In this document: positions 49,884 to 58,287 of the stretch, piece after piece | How the letters are laid out: every line of letters starts with the position of its first letter | Numbering within the stretch: the stretch's first letter is position 1 | DNA from: Verrucomicrobiia bacterium DG1235 | GTDB taxonomy: Bacteria; Verrucomicrobiota; Verrucomicrobiia; Opitutales; Opitutaceae | Direction of reading: 5' to 3' | Length of the DNA stretch: 64,000 nucleotides | Assembly: GCA_000155695.1 (NCBI GenBank) | Contig: DS990592.1 | Span: 4,530,665 to 4,594,664, forward strand | Position numbers and translations under genes: made by a program | The notes under the pieces: model-generated | The model's input: the letters and a program-made list of their open reading frames with translations, nothing else | Told to the model about the DNA's origin: nothing | The model's database searches: none

Positions 49884-52800
49884 TAATTCTTCAAATCCGA
49901 TCAACAAGCTGATTCGCTTCTGTCTCGAAAACAAGCTTGTCGTAGTTCTTTTCACCACAGGCCTGATCCTTTGGGGGATCATGGTAGCTCCCTTTGACTG
50001 GGAAACGGAATCCCTGCCGCGCGACCCGGTGCCGGTAGACGCGATTCCCGATATTGGAGAGAATCAGCAAATTGTATTCACGCAATGGATGGGGCGTTCG
50101 CCGCAGGACATCGAAGACCAGATTACCTACCCGCTGACGACCGCCTTGCTTGGCCTGCCGCAGGTGAAGACGATCCGCAGCTACTCGATGTTCGGCTTTT
50201 CCTCGATCTACATCATTTTCAAGGAAGACGCAGAGTTCTATTGGACCCGTAGTCGTATTCTGGAGAAGCTTAACAGCCTTCCGTCTGGAACCTTGCCGCA
50301 AGGCGTATCGCCTCAACTCGGTCCGGACGCGACGTCGCTTGGGCAGGTCTATTGGTATACGCTTGAGGGCATGGACGCGGAAGGAGAGCCTACTGGCGAA
50401 TGGGATCTCGACGAACTCCGCAGCGCTCAGGACTGGTACGTTCGCTACGCCTTGCAAGGGGTAGATGGAGTGGCGGAGGTCGCTTCGATTGGTGGCTACG
50501 TAAAAGAGTATCAAGTGGACGTGGACCCCGATGCTTTGCGAACCTATGGGATCGCCTTGCACGAGGTGTTTGACGCGGTGCGGGGCAGCAATCTCGACGT
50601 GGGGGCGCGCACCATCGAGATCAACGCAGCCGAATACGTGATTCGTGGCCTCGGCTTTATTGAAAGCCTGGACGACCTGCGTAAGACGGTCATCACGCAA
50701 CGGGAAAACATCCCTATCACGCTCGATGAGGTTGCCGAAATCGAATACGGTCCCGCCTTGCGACGCGGCGCGCTCGACAAGGCAGGCGCGGAAGCGGTCG
50801 GTGGCGTGGTCGTCACGCGCTACGGCGAGAACCCGTTGGCGGTGATCAAGCGAGTAAAGGACAAGATCGCGGAGATCTCTCCTGGCCTGCCTAAGAAGAC
50901 ACTCGAAGACGGGACTGTTAGCCAAGTGCAGATCGTGCCGTTCTATGACCGAACCGGCTTGATCTACGAAACGCTTGGTACGCTCGAAGACGCAGTGCGT
51001 CAGCAAATATTGGTTACAATAATCGTCGTGATTGTAATGATGATGCACCTGCGTAGCGCTGCGTTGATATCTGGCGTGCTCCCGCTGGCGGTCCTTTTCT
51101 CTTTCATCGGCATGAAGCTGTTCGGTGTGGACGCTAATGTGGTAGCCCTTTCAGGGATTGCTATCGCGATAGGGACGATAGTCGATATGGGGGTCGTGCT
51201 CATTGAGAACATCCTCAAGCATCTCGATGAGGCTCCTCCAGAGGAAAACCGGCTTGAGGTCGTCTATCGAGCGTGCACGGAAGTTGCTAGCGCCGTGGTA
51301 ACCGCAGTGCTCACGACCGTGATCAGCTTCTTGCCCGTCTTCACGATGCAGGCGGCAGAGGGTAAGCTCTTTCGCCCACTGGCCTACACCAAGACCTTTG
51401 CCTTGATCGGTTCGATTGTGGTCGCTCTGACCGTCATCCCGCCGCTCGCTCATTGGTTCATCGCTGGCCGTTCAAAGTCGAACCTAGCGAAGGCGAGCTT
51501 GTGGGGAGTGGTGGGTTTGTTCGGCATTGTGGGTATCTTTGCTTTTGCATGGTTCCCCTGGTGGCTTGGATTGCTCCTCGTAGCTTCGGCAGCGTTTCAT
51601 ATCGCCGGACCGAAAATTCCGGCCAAGGTCCAGCGGGGCACCTTGTTTAGTTTCAACTTCGTAGTCGCGGCGGTGGTCGCTGTTTGGCTCGCTCTCGACT
51701 GGAAGCCTCTGGGACCCGAGGTGCCGCTGCACAATACTATTTTCGTTCTGCTGACGGTGGGCGGACTGCTTGGTTTCTTCTACATCTTTATCCGGTTCTA
51801 CGCGCCGATTCTTCAGCTCCTTTTAAAGGTGAAGATGCTGTTCGTCGCCGGAAGCTTGCTCATCGTCTTGATGGGGTTCACGGCATGGCTGGGGTGGGAA
51901 AAAACCTTTGGCTGGATGCCGGAATGGGCTAAGAAGACCGATACGTATGTGTCGATGAACCACACCATGCCCGGGCTCGGAAAAGAGTTTATGCCATCAC
52001 TCGACGAAGGGTCTTATCTTCTCATGCCGACTACCATGCCACACGCTTCGATTGGCGAAGTCATGGATGTATTGAGAAAACAAGACATGGCCATCAACGC
52101 CATTCCAGAAGTCGAGAGCGCAGTGGGCAAGCTGGGCCGTGTCGAGAGCCCGCTCGATCCCGCGCCGATTTCGATGATCGAGACCATCATTTCCTACAAG
52201 TCGGAGTTCATCACCGACGAGGACGGTCGTATCCTTAGCTTCGCCTACGACGAGGCCGCTGACGAATTCGTTCGCGACGCGAACGAGGAGCTTGTGCTCG
52301 ATCCAGACGGTCGCCCCTTCCGCCAGTGGCGAGACGAGATCAAAAGTCCCGACGACATCTGGGACGAGATTGTGAAGGCGGCTTCGATTCCCGGCACGAC
52401 CTCCGCGCCTAAGCTGCAGCCCATCGCGGCGCGTATCGTAATGCTGCAAAGCGGCATGAGAGCTCCCATGGGCCTCAAGGTCTACGGTCCTGATTTGGAA
52501 ACGCTCGAGAAAGTCGCGCTTGATATCGAAGGGCTGCTCAAGCAAGTGCCTTCCATCAAAAAGGAGGCGGTCTTGGCTGACCGAATCGTCGGCAAGCCGT
52601 ATCTGGAGATCGACATCGACCGCGATGCCATCGCTCGCTACGGGGTGAAAATCAAGATGGTGCAAGACGTCATCGAAGTCGCCATCGGCGGGAAGCCCAT
52701 TACGCAAACCGTCGAAGGTCGCGAACGCTACCCCGTTCGGGTGCGTTACATGCGAGAGCTTCGAGATACGATTGAATCCATAGAGCAAATACTGGTTGCC

Positions 52801-53640
52801 TCGCCCAACGGTACCCAAGTGCCGCTTCGTGAGCTAGCCACCATCAACTACGTACGTGGCCCGCAAGTCATCAAGAGCGAGGACACCTTTCTCGTGGGCT
52901 ATGTCATTTTCGACAAACGCGACGGCTACGCGGAAGTCGAGGTGGTGGAGCAAGCTCAGGAGTTTCTGCAAGGCAAGATCGCCAGCGGCGAGCTCGATAT
53001 TCCAGCAGGCGTCAGCTACAAGTTCACCGGAAGCTACGAGAACCAAGTCCGTGCGGAGAAGCGGCTCTCTATCGTGCTGCCTATCGCCTTGTTTGCGATC
53101 TGGCTCATACTGTATTTCCAGTTCAAGCGCATCTCGGAGACTGTGCTGGTATTCTCAGGGATCCTTTTCGCCTGGTCGGGTGGCTTCGTGCTGATCTGGC
53201 TCTACGGTCAGCCGTGGTTTATGAACATCGATCTTTTTGGTCACAACCTGCGAGCCCTTTTCCAGATGGAGACGATCAACTTGAGCGTTGCGGTTTGGGT
53301 GGGCTTCCTGGCCTTGTTCGGCATTGCGACCGACAACGGCGTCATCGTCTGTACCTACCTGCAGCAAATCTTCCGCGAGAAGTCGCCCAAAAGCATCTCG
53401 GAGATTCGCGCGGCTACCATCGAAGCGGGCAACCGCCGCGTGCGTCCTGCCATGATGACCAGCGCCACTACGATCTTAGCATTGTTGCCGGTTCTGACCT
53501 CGGTCGGGCGCGGATCGGACATCATGGTGCCGATGGCGATTCCGTCCTTTGGAGGCATGATGCTAGCCATTCTGACGATCTTCGTCGTTCCCGTGCTTTA
53601 TTGCGGGATCGAGGAGATCAAAACGAAATTCACGAAATAG
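49873..53640 (+). CDS. cusA: CusA-type heavy-metal RND efflux pump
   Basis: The protein has 1,255 residues, an inner-membrane HME-RND proton antiporter. It shows the family N-terminus (PDIGENQQIVFTQWMGRSPQ), GFSSIYIIF, the TM4 motif AIAIGTIVDMGVVLIENIL with Asp and Glu, a second set GIATDNGVIVCTYL, and the periplasmic region MLQSGMRAPMGLKVYGPDL. The extra Met residues around the cleft suit monovalent Cu/Ag. It is about 200 residues longer than E. coli CusA. Most of the excess lies at about 535-660 (extra hydrophobic helices after FIAGRSKSN), with a further part in the region EFVRDANEELVLDPDGRPF. It assembles with the CusB and CusC proteins encoded just upstream. Confidence 0.95.
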   Translation: MPTDNSSNPINKLIRFCLENKLVVVLFTTGLILWGIMVAPFDWETESLPRDPVPVDAIPDIGENQQIVFTQWMGRSPQDIEDQITYPLTTALLGLPQVKTIRSYSMFGFSSIYIIFKEDAEFYWTRSRILEKLNSLPSGTLPQGVSPQLGPDATSLGQVYWYTLEGMDAEGEPTGEWDLDELRSAQDWYVRYALQGVDGVAEVASIGGYVKEYQVDVDPDALRTYGIALHEVFDAVRGSNLDVGARTIEINAAEYVIRGLGFIESLDDLRKTVITQRENIPITLDEVAEIEYGPALRRGALDKAGAEAVGGVVVTRYGENPLAVIKRVKDKIAEISPGLPKKTLEDGTVSQVQIVPFYDRTGLIYETLGTLEDAVRQQILVTIIVVIVMMMHLRSAALISGVLPLAVLFSFIGMKLFGVDANVVALSGIAIAIGTIVDMGVVLIENILKHLDEAPPEENRLEVVYRACTEVASAVVTAVLTTVISFLPVFTMQAAEGKLFRPLAYTKTFALIGSIVVALTVIPPLAHWFIAGRSKSNLAKASLWGVVGLFGIVGIFAFAWFPWWLGLLLVASAAFHIAGPKIPAKVQRGTLFSFNFVVAAVVAVWLALDWKPLGPEVPLHNTIFVLLTVGGLLGFFYIFIRFYAPILQLLLKVKMLFVAGSLLIVLMGFTAWLGWEKTFGWMPEWAKKTDTYVSMNHTMPGLGKEFMPSLDEGSYLLMPTTMPHASIGEVMDVLRKQDMAINAIPEVESAVGKLGRVESPLDPAPISMIETIISYKSEFITDEDGRILSFAYDEAADEFVRDANEELVLDPDGRPFRQWRDEIKSPDDIWDEIVKAASIPGTTSAPKLQPIAARIVMLQSGMRAPMGLKVYGPDLETLEKVALDIEGLLKQVPSIKKEAVLADRIVGKPYLEIDIDRDAIARYGVKIKMVQDVIEVAIGGKPITQTVEGRERYPVRVRYMRELRDTIESIEQILVASPNGTQVPLRELATINYVRGPQVIKSEDTFLVGYVIFDKRDGYAEVEVVEQAQEFLQGKIASGELDIPAGVSYKFTGSYENQVRAEKRLSIVLPIALFAIWLILYFQFKRISETVLVFSGILFAWSGGFVLIWLYGQPWFMNIDLFGHNLRALFQMETINLSVAVWVGFLALFGIATDNGVIVCTYLQQIFREKSPKSISEIRAATIEAGNRRVRPAMMTSATTILALLPVLTSVGRGSDIMVPMAIPSFGGMMLAILTIFVVPVLYCGIEEIKTKFTK

Positions 53641-53665
53641 GAACAGCTGATGGAGGAATCGATTG

Positions 53666-53887
53666 ATGAGCGCGCGACGCCGATACAACTTCGAAACGCC
53701 GCCACCGAGCTGTCATGTATGTGACTACGAGTTTGGCGGTAAACGCATCTACTGCGTTCTTAAGGAAGGAGAAGGCGTCGTGGCTCTTTGCTCAACCGAT
53801 TGCTTCGCAGCTTATCAAAAGAGGAAGAAGAATAGCTCGGCAATTTTCGACGAAATCGGCGTCGGTGACTTTTCGCGCGGTTACTGA
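53666..53887 (+). CDS. Small TRASH/YHS-like zinc-ribbon protein
   Basis: The protein has 73 residues from ATG 53666 (a preceding TTG is also open), 25 bp after cusA. Cysteine pattern SCHVCDYEF...IYCVLK...ALCSTDCFAAYQKRK gives CxxC and CxxxC pairs, the layout of TRASH/MYM-type metal-binding fingers. There is no signal peptide, so it is likely a cytoplasmic metal-binding or handling protein that belongs to the cus operon. The family is assigned by pattern only. Confidence 0.7.
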   Translation: MSARRRYNFETPPPSCHVCDYEFGGKRIYCVLKEGEGVVALCSTDCFAAYQKRKKNSSAIFDEIGVGDFSRGY

Positions 53888-54004
53888 AAGTATTTCGAAT
53901 AAATGTGAGGGTTGTTGAGCAAACGTGCGTTTAGGAGCCAGAGAAGTAGTCGTTCTGGGCGAAGTTCGTCTGGTGCCGCTTTCTCCGGCAAATCAATTAT
54001 TAGT

Positions 54005-54598
54005 ATGAAGATAATCAAACTAGCGTCTGTAATCTTAGGGTTGGCTGCAGCTTCGAGCCTCGTTGCCCAGCATCACCCGAAAACAGAGCCATCTGTCTTT
54101 CAACAAGACCTAACAGAGGGCTATCTCACGATTCAGAGGAGCCTCTCCCAAGACGATTTGATCGGCGCTCAAGAGGCTGCTCTGTTCTACATCTCCGCCT
54201 TTCAGAAGTCCAAAGCTGAGCTCAATGTCGAAAACTTCACCCAGCACGCCGATGCCATTGCGAGTGCGGCAAACCTGTCGCTGGCCCGCGAGGCCTTCAA
54301 GCCCTTGAGTGGTCAGGCCAAGACGCTCTTCGAATACCTATCTGGAGCTGCCAGTTCTCCGCTCTACATCGTACGCTGCGGAATGGCATTTGACGGACAA
54401 GGCGCAGAGTGGATTCAAGACTCTCAAGAAGTCGCTAATCCCTATTACGGAGCGAGTATGCTGCGATGTGGGTCAGTCGTAGGCAGCATCGGCACTTCGG
54501 TCTCTTCTCCAGGCTCATCGAGTGCCGGGTGTAATCACGACGCGGGTTCATCGCAGTCCTGCTCGCATGGGAGCGGAAGCTCCTGCTGCAGCAAGTGA
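54005..54598 (+). CDS. Exported DUF3347 protein with Cys/His tail
   Basis: The protein has 197 residues from ATG 54005 (a longer frame adds 31 basic residues without sense). The signal peptide ends AASSLVAQ. The DUF3347 helical domain runs from about residue 30 (LTEGYLTIQRSLSQDD) to 155, with the metal-motif line VRCGMAFDGQGAEW...NPYYGASMLRCGS. It differs from the CusB-fused copy by GM for PM and SM for MM. The C-terminal tail (GCNHDAGSSQSCSHGSGSSCCSK) adds four Cys and two His. It is probably a periplasmic Cu/Ag buffer or chaperone, the first of three tandem DUF3347 genes. Confidence 0.8.
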   Translation: MKIIKLASVILGLAAASSLVAQHHPKTEPSVFQQDLTEGYLTIQRSLSQDDLIGAQEAALFYISAFQKSKAELNVENFTQHADAIASAANLSLAREAFKPLSGQAKTLFEYLSGAASSPLYIVRCGMAFDGQGAEWIQDSQEVANPYYGASMLRCGSVVGSIGTSVSSPGSSSAGCNHDAGSSQSCSHGSGSSCCSK

Positions 54599-54608
54599 AT
54601 TCAAGCTA

Positions 54609-55151
54609 ATGAGCGATATCCTAATTAAACCAATGCTCAACGACGTCGGGATATTCCGGATACTGGTCGCCTCCGCCTTGCTCTTTTGGGCAGGTCCATC
54701 CCTTCGAGCCCACTCGGGTGGGGTATCGCCTGAATTTGTCGATTCCTTGCTCTGTGAGTATCTCGAGATTCAAAAAGCCCTCAGGGAAGGCGATCTTCAT
54801 ACAGCAAGAGATCACGGCAAGAACCTTTCCAAGTCCTTCAACAGGGGACCAAGCGAACGCGCCCACTCCAAGTTCTCTGAAATACGGCAGGCGGCGCATC
54901 GCATCGGAAAGTCGCAGCAGCTTTTTGCCGCCAGAAGCGAATTTTCAAAACTGTCTGTGAGCATCGCGGCTGTACTTGAAGATCTTGAGCGTAACGAGTC
55001 CTTGGACTTGTTCCTCTTCAGATGCGATGCCGCTCAAGATGGGCAAGGTGCAGTTTGGGTTCAGCAAGAGCGAACAGCGAGTTCGCCCTATGGTTGTTCT
55101 CCGACCAGCTGCGAAGCAACTCTCGACCGGATCATAAACACCCACGGGTGA
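54609..55151 (+). CDS. Exported DUF3347 protein, degenerate metal motif
   Basis: The protein has 180 residues from ATG 54609 (54633 is another choice). The signal segment ILVASALLFWAGPSLRAH precedes a DUF3347-like domain (SPEFVDSLLCEYLEIQKALREGD). The key motif is altered: FRCDAAQDGQGAVWVQ and SSPYGCSPTSCEATL keep cysteines but have lost CPM and the NPYxGxMM Met residues. It may bind a different metal, act as a partner, or be losing function. It lies 10 bp after the previous paralogue and 39 bp before the next. Confidence 0.75.
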   Translation: MSDILIKPMLNDVGIFRILVASALLFWAGPSLRAHSGGVSPEFVDSLLCEYLEIQKALREGDLHTARDHGKNLSKSFNRGPSERAHSKFSEIRQAAHRIGKSQQLFAARSEFSKLSVSIAAVLEDLERNESLDLFLFRCDAAQDGQGAVWVQQERTASSPYGCSPTSCEATLDRIINTHG

Positions 55152-55190
55152 AATATTCTAAAATTAAGTAACCATAAATCTAATACAGCT

Positions 55191-55769
55191 ATGAACAAGA
55201 AATTCATTACCATACTAATCGTTGCCCTCATGGGCGCTTCCTCCGCATTCGCCCACTCCAAGGCCATCAAGCCGGAGTACGTCGACATGCTCCTAACGCC
55301 TTATTTCGAGCTGCAAACCGCACTTGCCAAGGATGACCTTGCCACCGCTAAAAGCAGTGCCGGAACCTTTAAGATGATGCTCGGCCACGGCCCTTCGCAC
55401 GAAGACGCTCCATCGCTCGCTGATCTTACCGAAGAAGCGGCTAAGATCCAATCGGCCTCCGATATCAAGATCGCCCGCGTAGCCTTTCACGCGATCTCTA
55501 AGGACCTCGCTAAGATGGTCGAGCACGTCGGGACCTCCGGCAAGAGCGACGTCGTTAAGATGCATTGCCCAATGGCCTTTAACAACAAAGGCGGCGCCTG
55601 GCTGCAAAACAGCGAGGATCTCGCCAACCCCTATTATGGGGCGATGATGCTCAAGTGCGGCTCCGTGCAAGAAACGCTCGCCTCTGCAAAGGGTGGCCAT
55701 GGAAACATGGACCACGGAAATATGAAGAAGAAAGAAGGCAGCCACGACCATAGTGGCCATAGCCATTAG
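55191..55769 (+). CDS. Exported DUF3347 protein, intact metal motif
   Basis: The protein has 192 residues with signal peptide VALMGASSAFAH. The domain (IKPEYVDMLLTPYFELQTALAKDD onward) ends with the full motif KMHCPMAFNNKGGAWLQ and NPYYGAMMLKCGSVQET, closest to the CusB-fused copy. The tail is His/Met-rich (GGHGNMDHGNMKKK...HDHSGHSH), fitting Cu+/Cu2+ binding in the periplasm. It probably delivers or stores metal for CusCBA, in a role that CusF plays in E. coli; no CusF-like gene is seen here. It is followed by a strong terminator. Confidence 0.85.
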   Translation: MNKKFITILIVALMGASSAFAHSKAIKPEYVDMLLTPYFELQTALAKDDLATAKSSAGTFKMMLGHGPSHEDAPSLADLTEEAAKIQSASDIKIARVAFHAISKDLAKMVEHVGTSGKSDVVKMHCPMAFNNKGGAWLQNSEDLANPYYGAMMLKCGSVQETLASAKGGHGNMDHGNMKKKEGSHDHSGHSH

Positions 55770-55791
55770 AATTTGAGGAAGGGTAACAGAG

Positions 55792-55829
55792 CGCGGGAGC
55801 CAGTCGAGGAGGACAGCTCCCGCGTTTCT
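55792..55829 (+). terminator. Rho-independent terminator after the DUF3347 genes
   Basis: CGCGGGAGC (55792-55800) pairs perfectly with GCTCCCGCG (55816-55824) around a 15-base loop, followed by TTTCT. It closes the cus/DUF3347 operon. Confidence 0.75.
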
Positions 55830-55904
55830 CCGATGGAGTACCTAAGGGGACATACAAAATCTTTTTTTAGGAATCTGTAAATTGCTCTGTCAAAAAGTAA
55901 GACC

Positions 55905-57152
55905 ATGGCTTCTCCATCTCGTCGATTGGTAAACATCCTGCAGGAATTTTCAATTCCTCTCATTCTAGGAGTCGTCGCAGCTATCGTATTCGCGAATGCG
56001 AATCACGAGCTCTACGAGAAGATTGTGCACCTTCCGCTTAATAAGCTCCTGCTTCTTGGAGGCGATCCGGGGACGGAGTCGCTGCATGCTACGAAGTTTA
56101 CGGCACATTTTCTCATCAACGATATCTTCATGGTTCTGTTCTTTGGAATTGCGGCCAAGGAAATAGTGGAATCCTGCCTGCCAAGGGGAGCGTTGAACCC
56201 GCTCAATCGAGCGTTCAATCCATTGCTCGGGACTTTGGGCGGAGTGCTGGGACCTGTTGCTGTCTATTTATTCCTCAATTCTGTGATGGGCAGGACTGAG
56301 TGGACTGGGGGCTGGGGCATCCCGACTGCGACGGATATCGCGCTGGCTTGGCTTGTCGCTCGGGCTGCGTTCGGCAAAGGGCATCCTGCCGTGAGTTTCC
56401 TTCTTCTGTTAGCGGTGGCTGATGACGCGATCGGATTGGTGATCATTGCATTGTTCTATCCCGTTGCCGATCCCGAGTGGCTTAATGTACTCTGGATACT
56501 GCCTGCAATGCTAGTGGCGTTCGCTTTGCGTAAAGCGGGTGTGCAACACTGGATAGCCTATGTGCTATTGGGAGGTGGGCTTGCTTGGTACGGACTCTAC
56601 AGTGCCAATCTTCATCCAGCGTTGGCGCTTGTCTTTATCGTGCCCTTCATGCCATCGGCTAAAAACGATGAAGGGCTCTTTGTGGAGGAAAGTCACGCAG
56701 TACCGCCGTTCGCTTTGGAACGCTTCGAGCACCAGCTCAAACTGCCAGTCGACGTTGGACTGTTCTTCTTCGCTTTTGCGAACGCGGGCGTAGTCTTTTC
56801 CAATATGAGCGAACTCACGTGGATCGTCCTGCTCTCGCTTGTTATAGGCAAGACTTTCGGGGTGTCGCTCTTCTCGATCATAGGCATCAAACTTGGCTTT
56901 CCATTGCCTCAAGGCATGGGGCTACGGCATCTGTTTTTTGCCGGAACCATCGCCAGTTTAGGGCTTACCGTCGCGCTGTTCGTAAGCGGCCAAGCATTTC
57001 GTGTGGAGACTGATTTTCAAGGAGCTGCTAAGATGGGGGCCTTACTCTCTTCCTCAGTCGCCATACCGGTTCTGCTACTCGCAAAACGTCTGCGATTGAA
57101 AGGACGCGCTCCGCAGCTGGATGCCTGCCTTGATGGGGATGCTGAATCTTAA
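55905..57152 (+). CDS. nhaA: NhaA-type Na+/H+ antiporter
   Basis: The protein has 415 residues, with about 12 hydrophobic segments. The ion-site regions are kept: PTATDIALAWLVARAAFG (Asp of the TM4 crossing) and LLAVADDAIGLVII (the Asp-Asp pair of TM5). FMVLFFGIAAKEIVESC and GFPLPQGMGLRHLFFAG are also typical of NhaA. It exchanges Na+ for protons across the inner membrane. In a metal island it may restore the proton gradient or pH during RND pumping; that link is inferred. It starts 75 bp after the terminator and is followed 11 bp on by the YHS-DUF2231 gene. Confidence 0.9.
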   Translation: MASPSRRLVNILQEFSIPLILGVVAAIVFANANHELYEKIVHLPLNKLLLLGGDPGTESLHATKFTAHFLINDIFMVLFFGIAAKEIVESCLPRGALNPLNRAFNPLLGTLGGVLGPVAVYLFLNSVMGRTEWTGGWGIPTATDIALAWLVARAAFGKGHPAVSFLLLLAVADDAIGLVIIALFYPVADPEWLNVLWILPAMLVAFALRKAGVQHWIAYVLLGGGLAWYGLYSANLHPALALVFIVPFMPSAKNDEGLFVEESHAVPPFALERFEHQLKLPVDVGLFFFAFANAGVVFSNMSELTWIVLLSLVIGKTFGVSLFSIIGIKLGFPLPQGMGLRHLFFAGTIASLGLTVALFVSGQAFRVETDFQGAAKMGALLSSSVAIPVLLLAKRLRLKGRAPQLDACLDGDAES

Positions 57153-57163
57153 ATTAACTGCTT

Positions 57164-57943
57164 ATGAAAACTATTTTACTCTCTTTCGTTCTCGGAGTCT
57201 TTGCCATGCCGTTGCTTCTACTGGCTTCACCAGAACGGGACACTCCAAGCAACGAATACTGCCCCGTCACGCCGACCGACCTCGCTGAAGCGGACATTCA
57301 TACCGAATATTATGGCGAGACGATTTACTTCTGCTGCAAGTCTTGTCTGCGCGACTTCAATAAGGACCCGGAAGCCTATTTGGCCAACTTGACCTCCGCG
57401 AAAGAAAGCGGAGGGCACGGTGGGCACGAGCACGGTTCAACTGAGACACAGGCCCATGGTTCAGATGATGGGGGCGAACACGGCGACTCCGAGCACGATC
57501 ACTCTGACCATGGCGAAGGCGGTTCCAACCCGATCGTTTCTTTTCTCGGCAAGTTGCATGTGCTTGCTGTGCATTTTCCGGTGGCTCTGATACCCTTTGC
57601 CGCTTTGCTGGCTATTCTTAGCCCATTGCTACGAAAGCCAGCATTCAATCAACTGGCGGACATCTCACTGGTCGCCGGTGCCTTTGCTGCGGTTGTCGCG
57701 GCTATCATGGGGTGGATCGCGGCATCTCAATCGTCCTATCCTGACAACCTGTCGGTAATACTTGAATACCATCGATGGCTGGGCACGAGTGTGGCGACAC
57801 TCGCCGTGTTGGTTTCAGCCGTTATCCTCTACTGGCCTAAAACGCGTTACCGTATTCCGCTTTACGCGGCACTCACTCTTCTCGTCTTAACAGCAGGGCA
57901 CTTTGGTGGAAGCTTGATTTACGGACCTGACTACTTGTTTTGA
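57164..57943 (+). CDS. YHS-domain plus DUF2231 membrane protein
   Basis: The protein has 259 residues. A signal peptide is followed by a YHS-like metal domain (about 30-75: NEYCPVTPTDLAEADIHTEY, IYFCCKSCLRDFNKDPEAYL), with Cys pairs that suit Cu or Zn. Residues about 85-120 are a His/Gly/Asp-rich linker (GGHGGHEHG, EHGDSEHDHSDHG). A DUF2231 domain of four helices follows (LGKLHVLAVHFPVALIPFAA, LEYHRWLGTSVATLAVLV), whose His residues sit in the membrane. The whole looks like a periplasmic metal sink or sensor attached to a membrane carrier. The next gene overlaps by four bases. Confidence 0.8.
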   Translation: MKTILLSFVLGVFAMPLLLLASPERDTPSNEYCPVTPTDLAEADIHTEYYGETIYFCCKSCLRDFNKDPEAYLANLTSAKESGGHGGHEHGSTETQAHGSDDGGEHGDSEHDHSDHGEGGSNPIVSFLGKLHVLAVHFPVALIPFAALLAILSPLLRKPAFNQLADISLVAGAFAAVVAAIMGWIAASQSSYPDNLSVILEYHRWLGTSVATLAVLVSAVILYWPKTRYRIPLYAALTLLVLTAGHFGGSLIYGPDYLF

Positions 57944-58212
57944 AAGTATCCAAAAAACGGATTAGTAAGCGAAGTAAGCACAAGCTTCTTAAGGAACAAC
58001 GAGAACGCAAGAGCATGGCCGTTTGGCTTTCTGCTGCGGCCATCTTGTTCATCATCGGGTTTGCAATCTACGTCTGGTATTCTGTGACTCATGAAAAGGA
58101 GATTTTCCTGCCAATAGGCTCTGGTGGCATTCTGATTATCCTAGCGGCATGGTGCGTGCGTGATTGGTGGCGTCATCGAGTTAAGAAAAGCAGAAAGCCT
58201 CAAGGTGAATAG
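57940..58212 (+). CDS. Small two-helix membrane protein
   Basis: The protein has 90 residues if it starts at TTG 57940, which overlaps the previous stop (TTGA); otherwise it has 65 from ATG 58015. The N-terminus is strongly basic (KVSKKRISKRSKHKLLKEQR), then two helices (about 27-48 and 57-71) and another basic end. The family is unknown. Overlap suggests translational coupling to the YHS-DUF2231 gene. Confidence 0.55.
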   Translation: MKVSKKRISKRSKHKLLKEQRERKSMAVWLSAAAILFIIGFAIYVWYSVTHEKEIFLPIGSGGILIILAAWCVRDWWRHRVKKSRKPQGE

Positions 58213-58287
58213 TTCTCCATTCGCTAAGTATTGTTTTCTGAATACTAAAAGTGAACAGAGTGCAATTCAACGATTAATAAGTCTCAG

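Noticed and set aside
57164..57943. Mercury reductase or multicopper oxidase in the island
   Set aside because: Searched by motif (FAD/NAD boxes, HCHxxxH copper motifs) and not found in the window.
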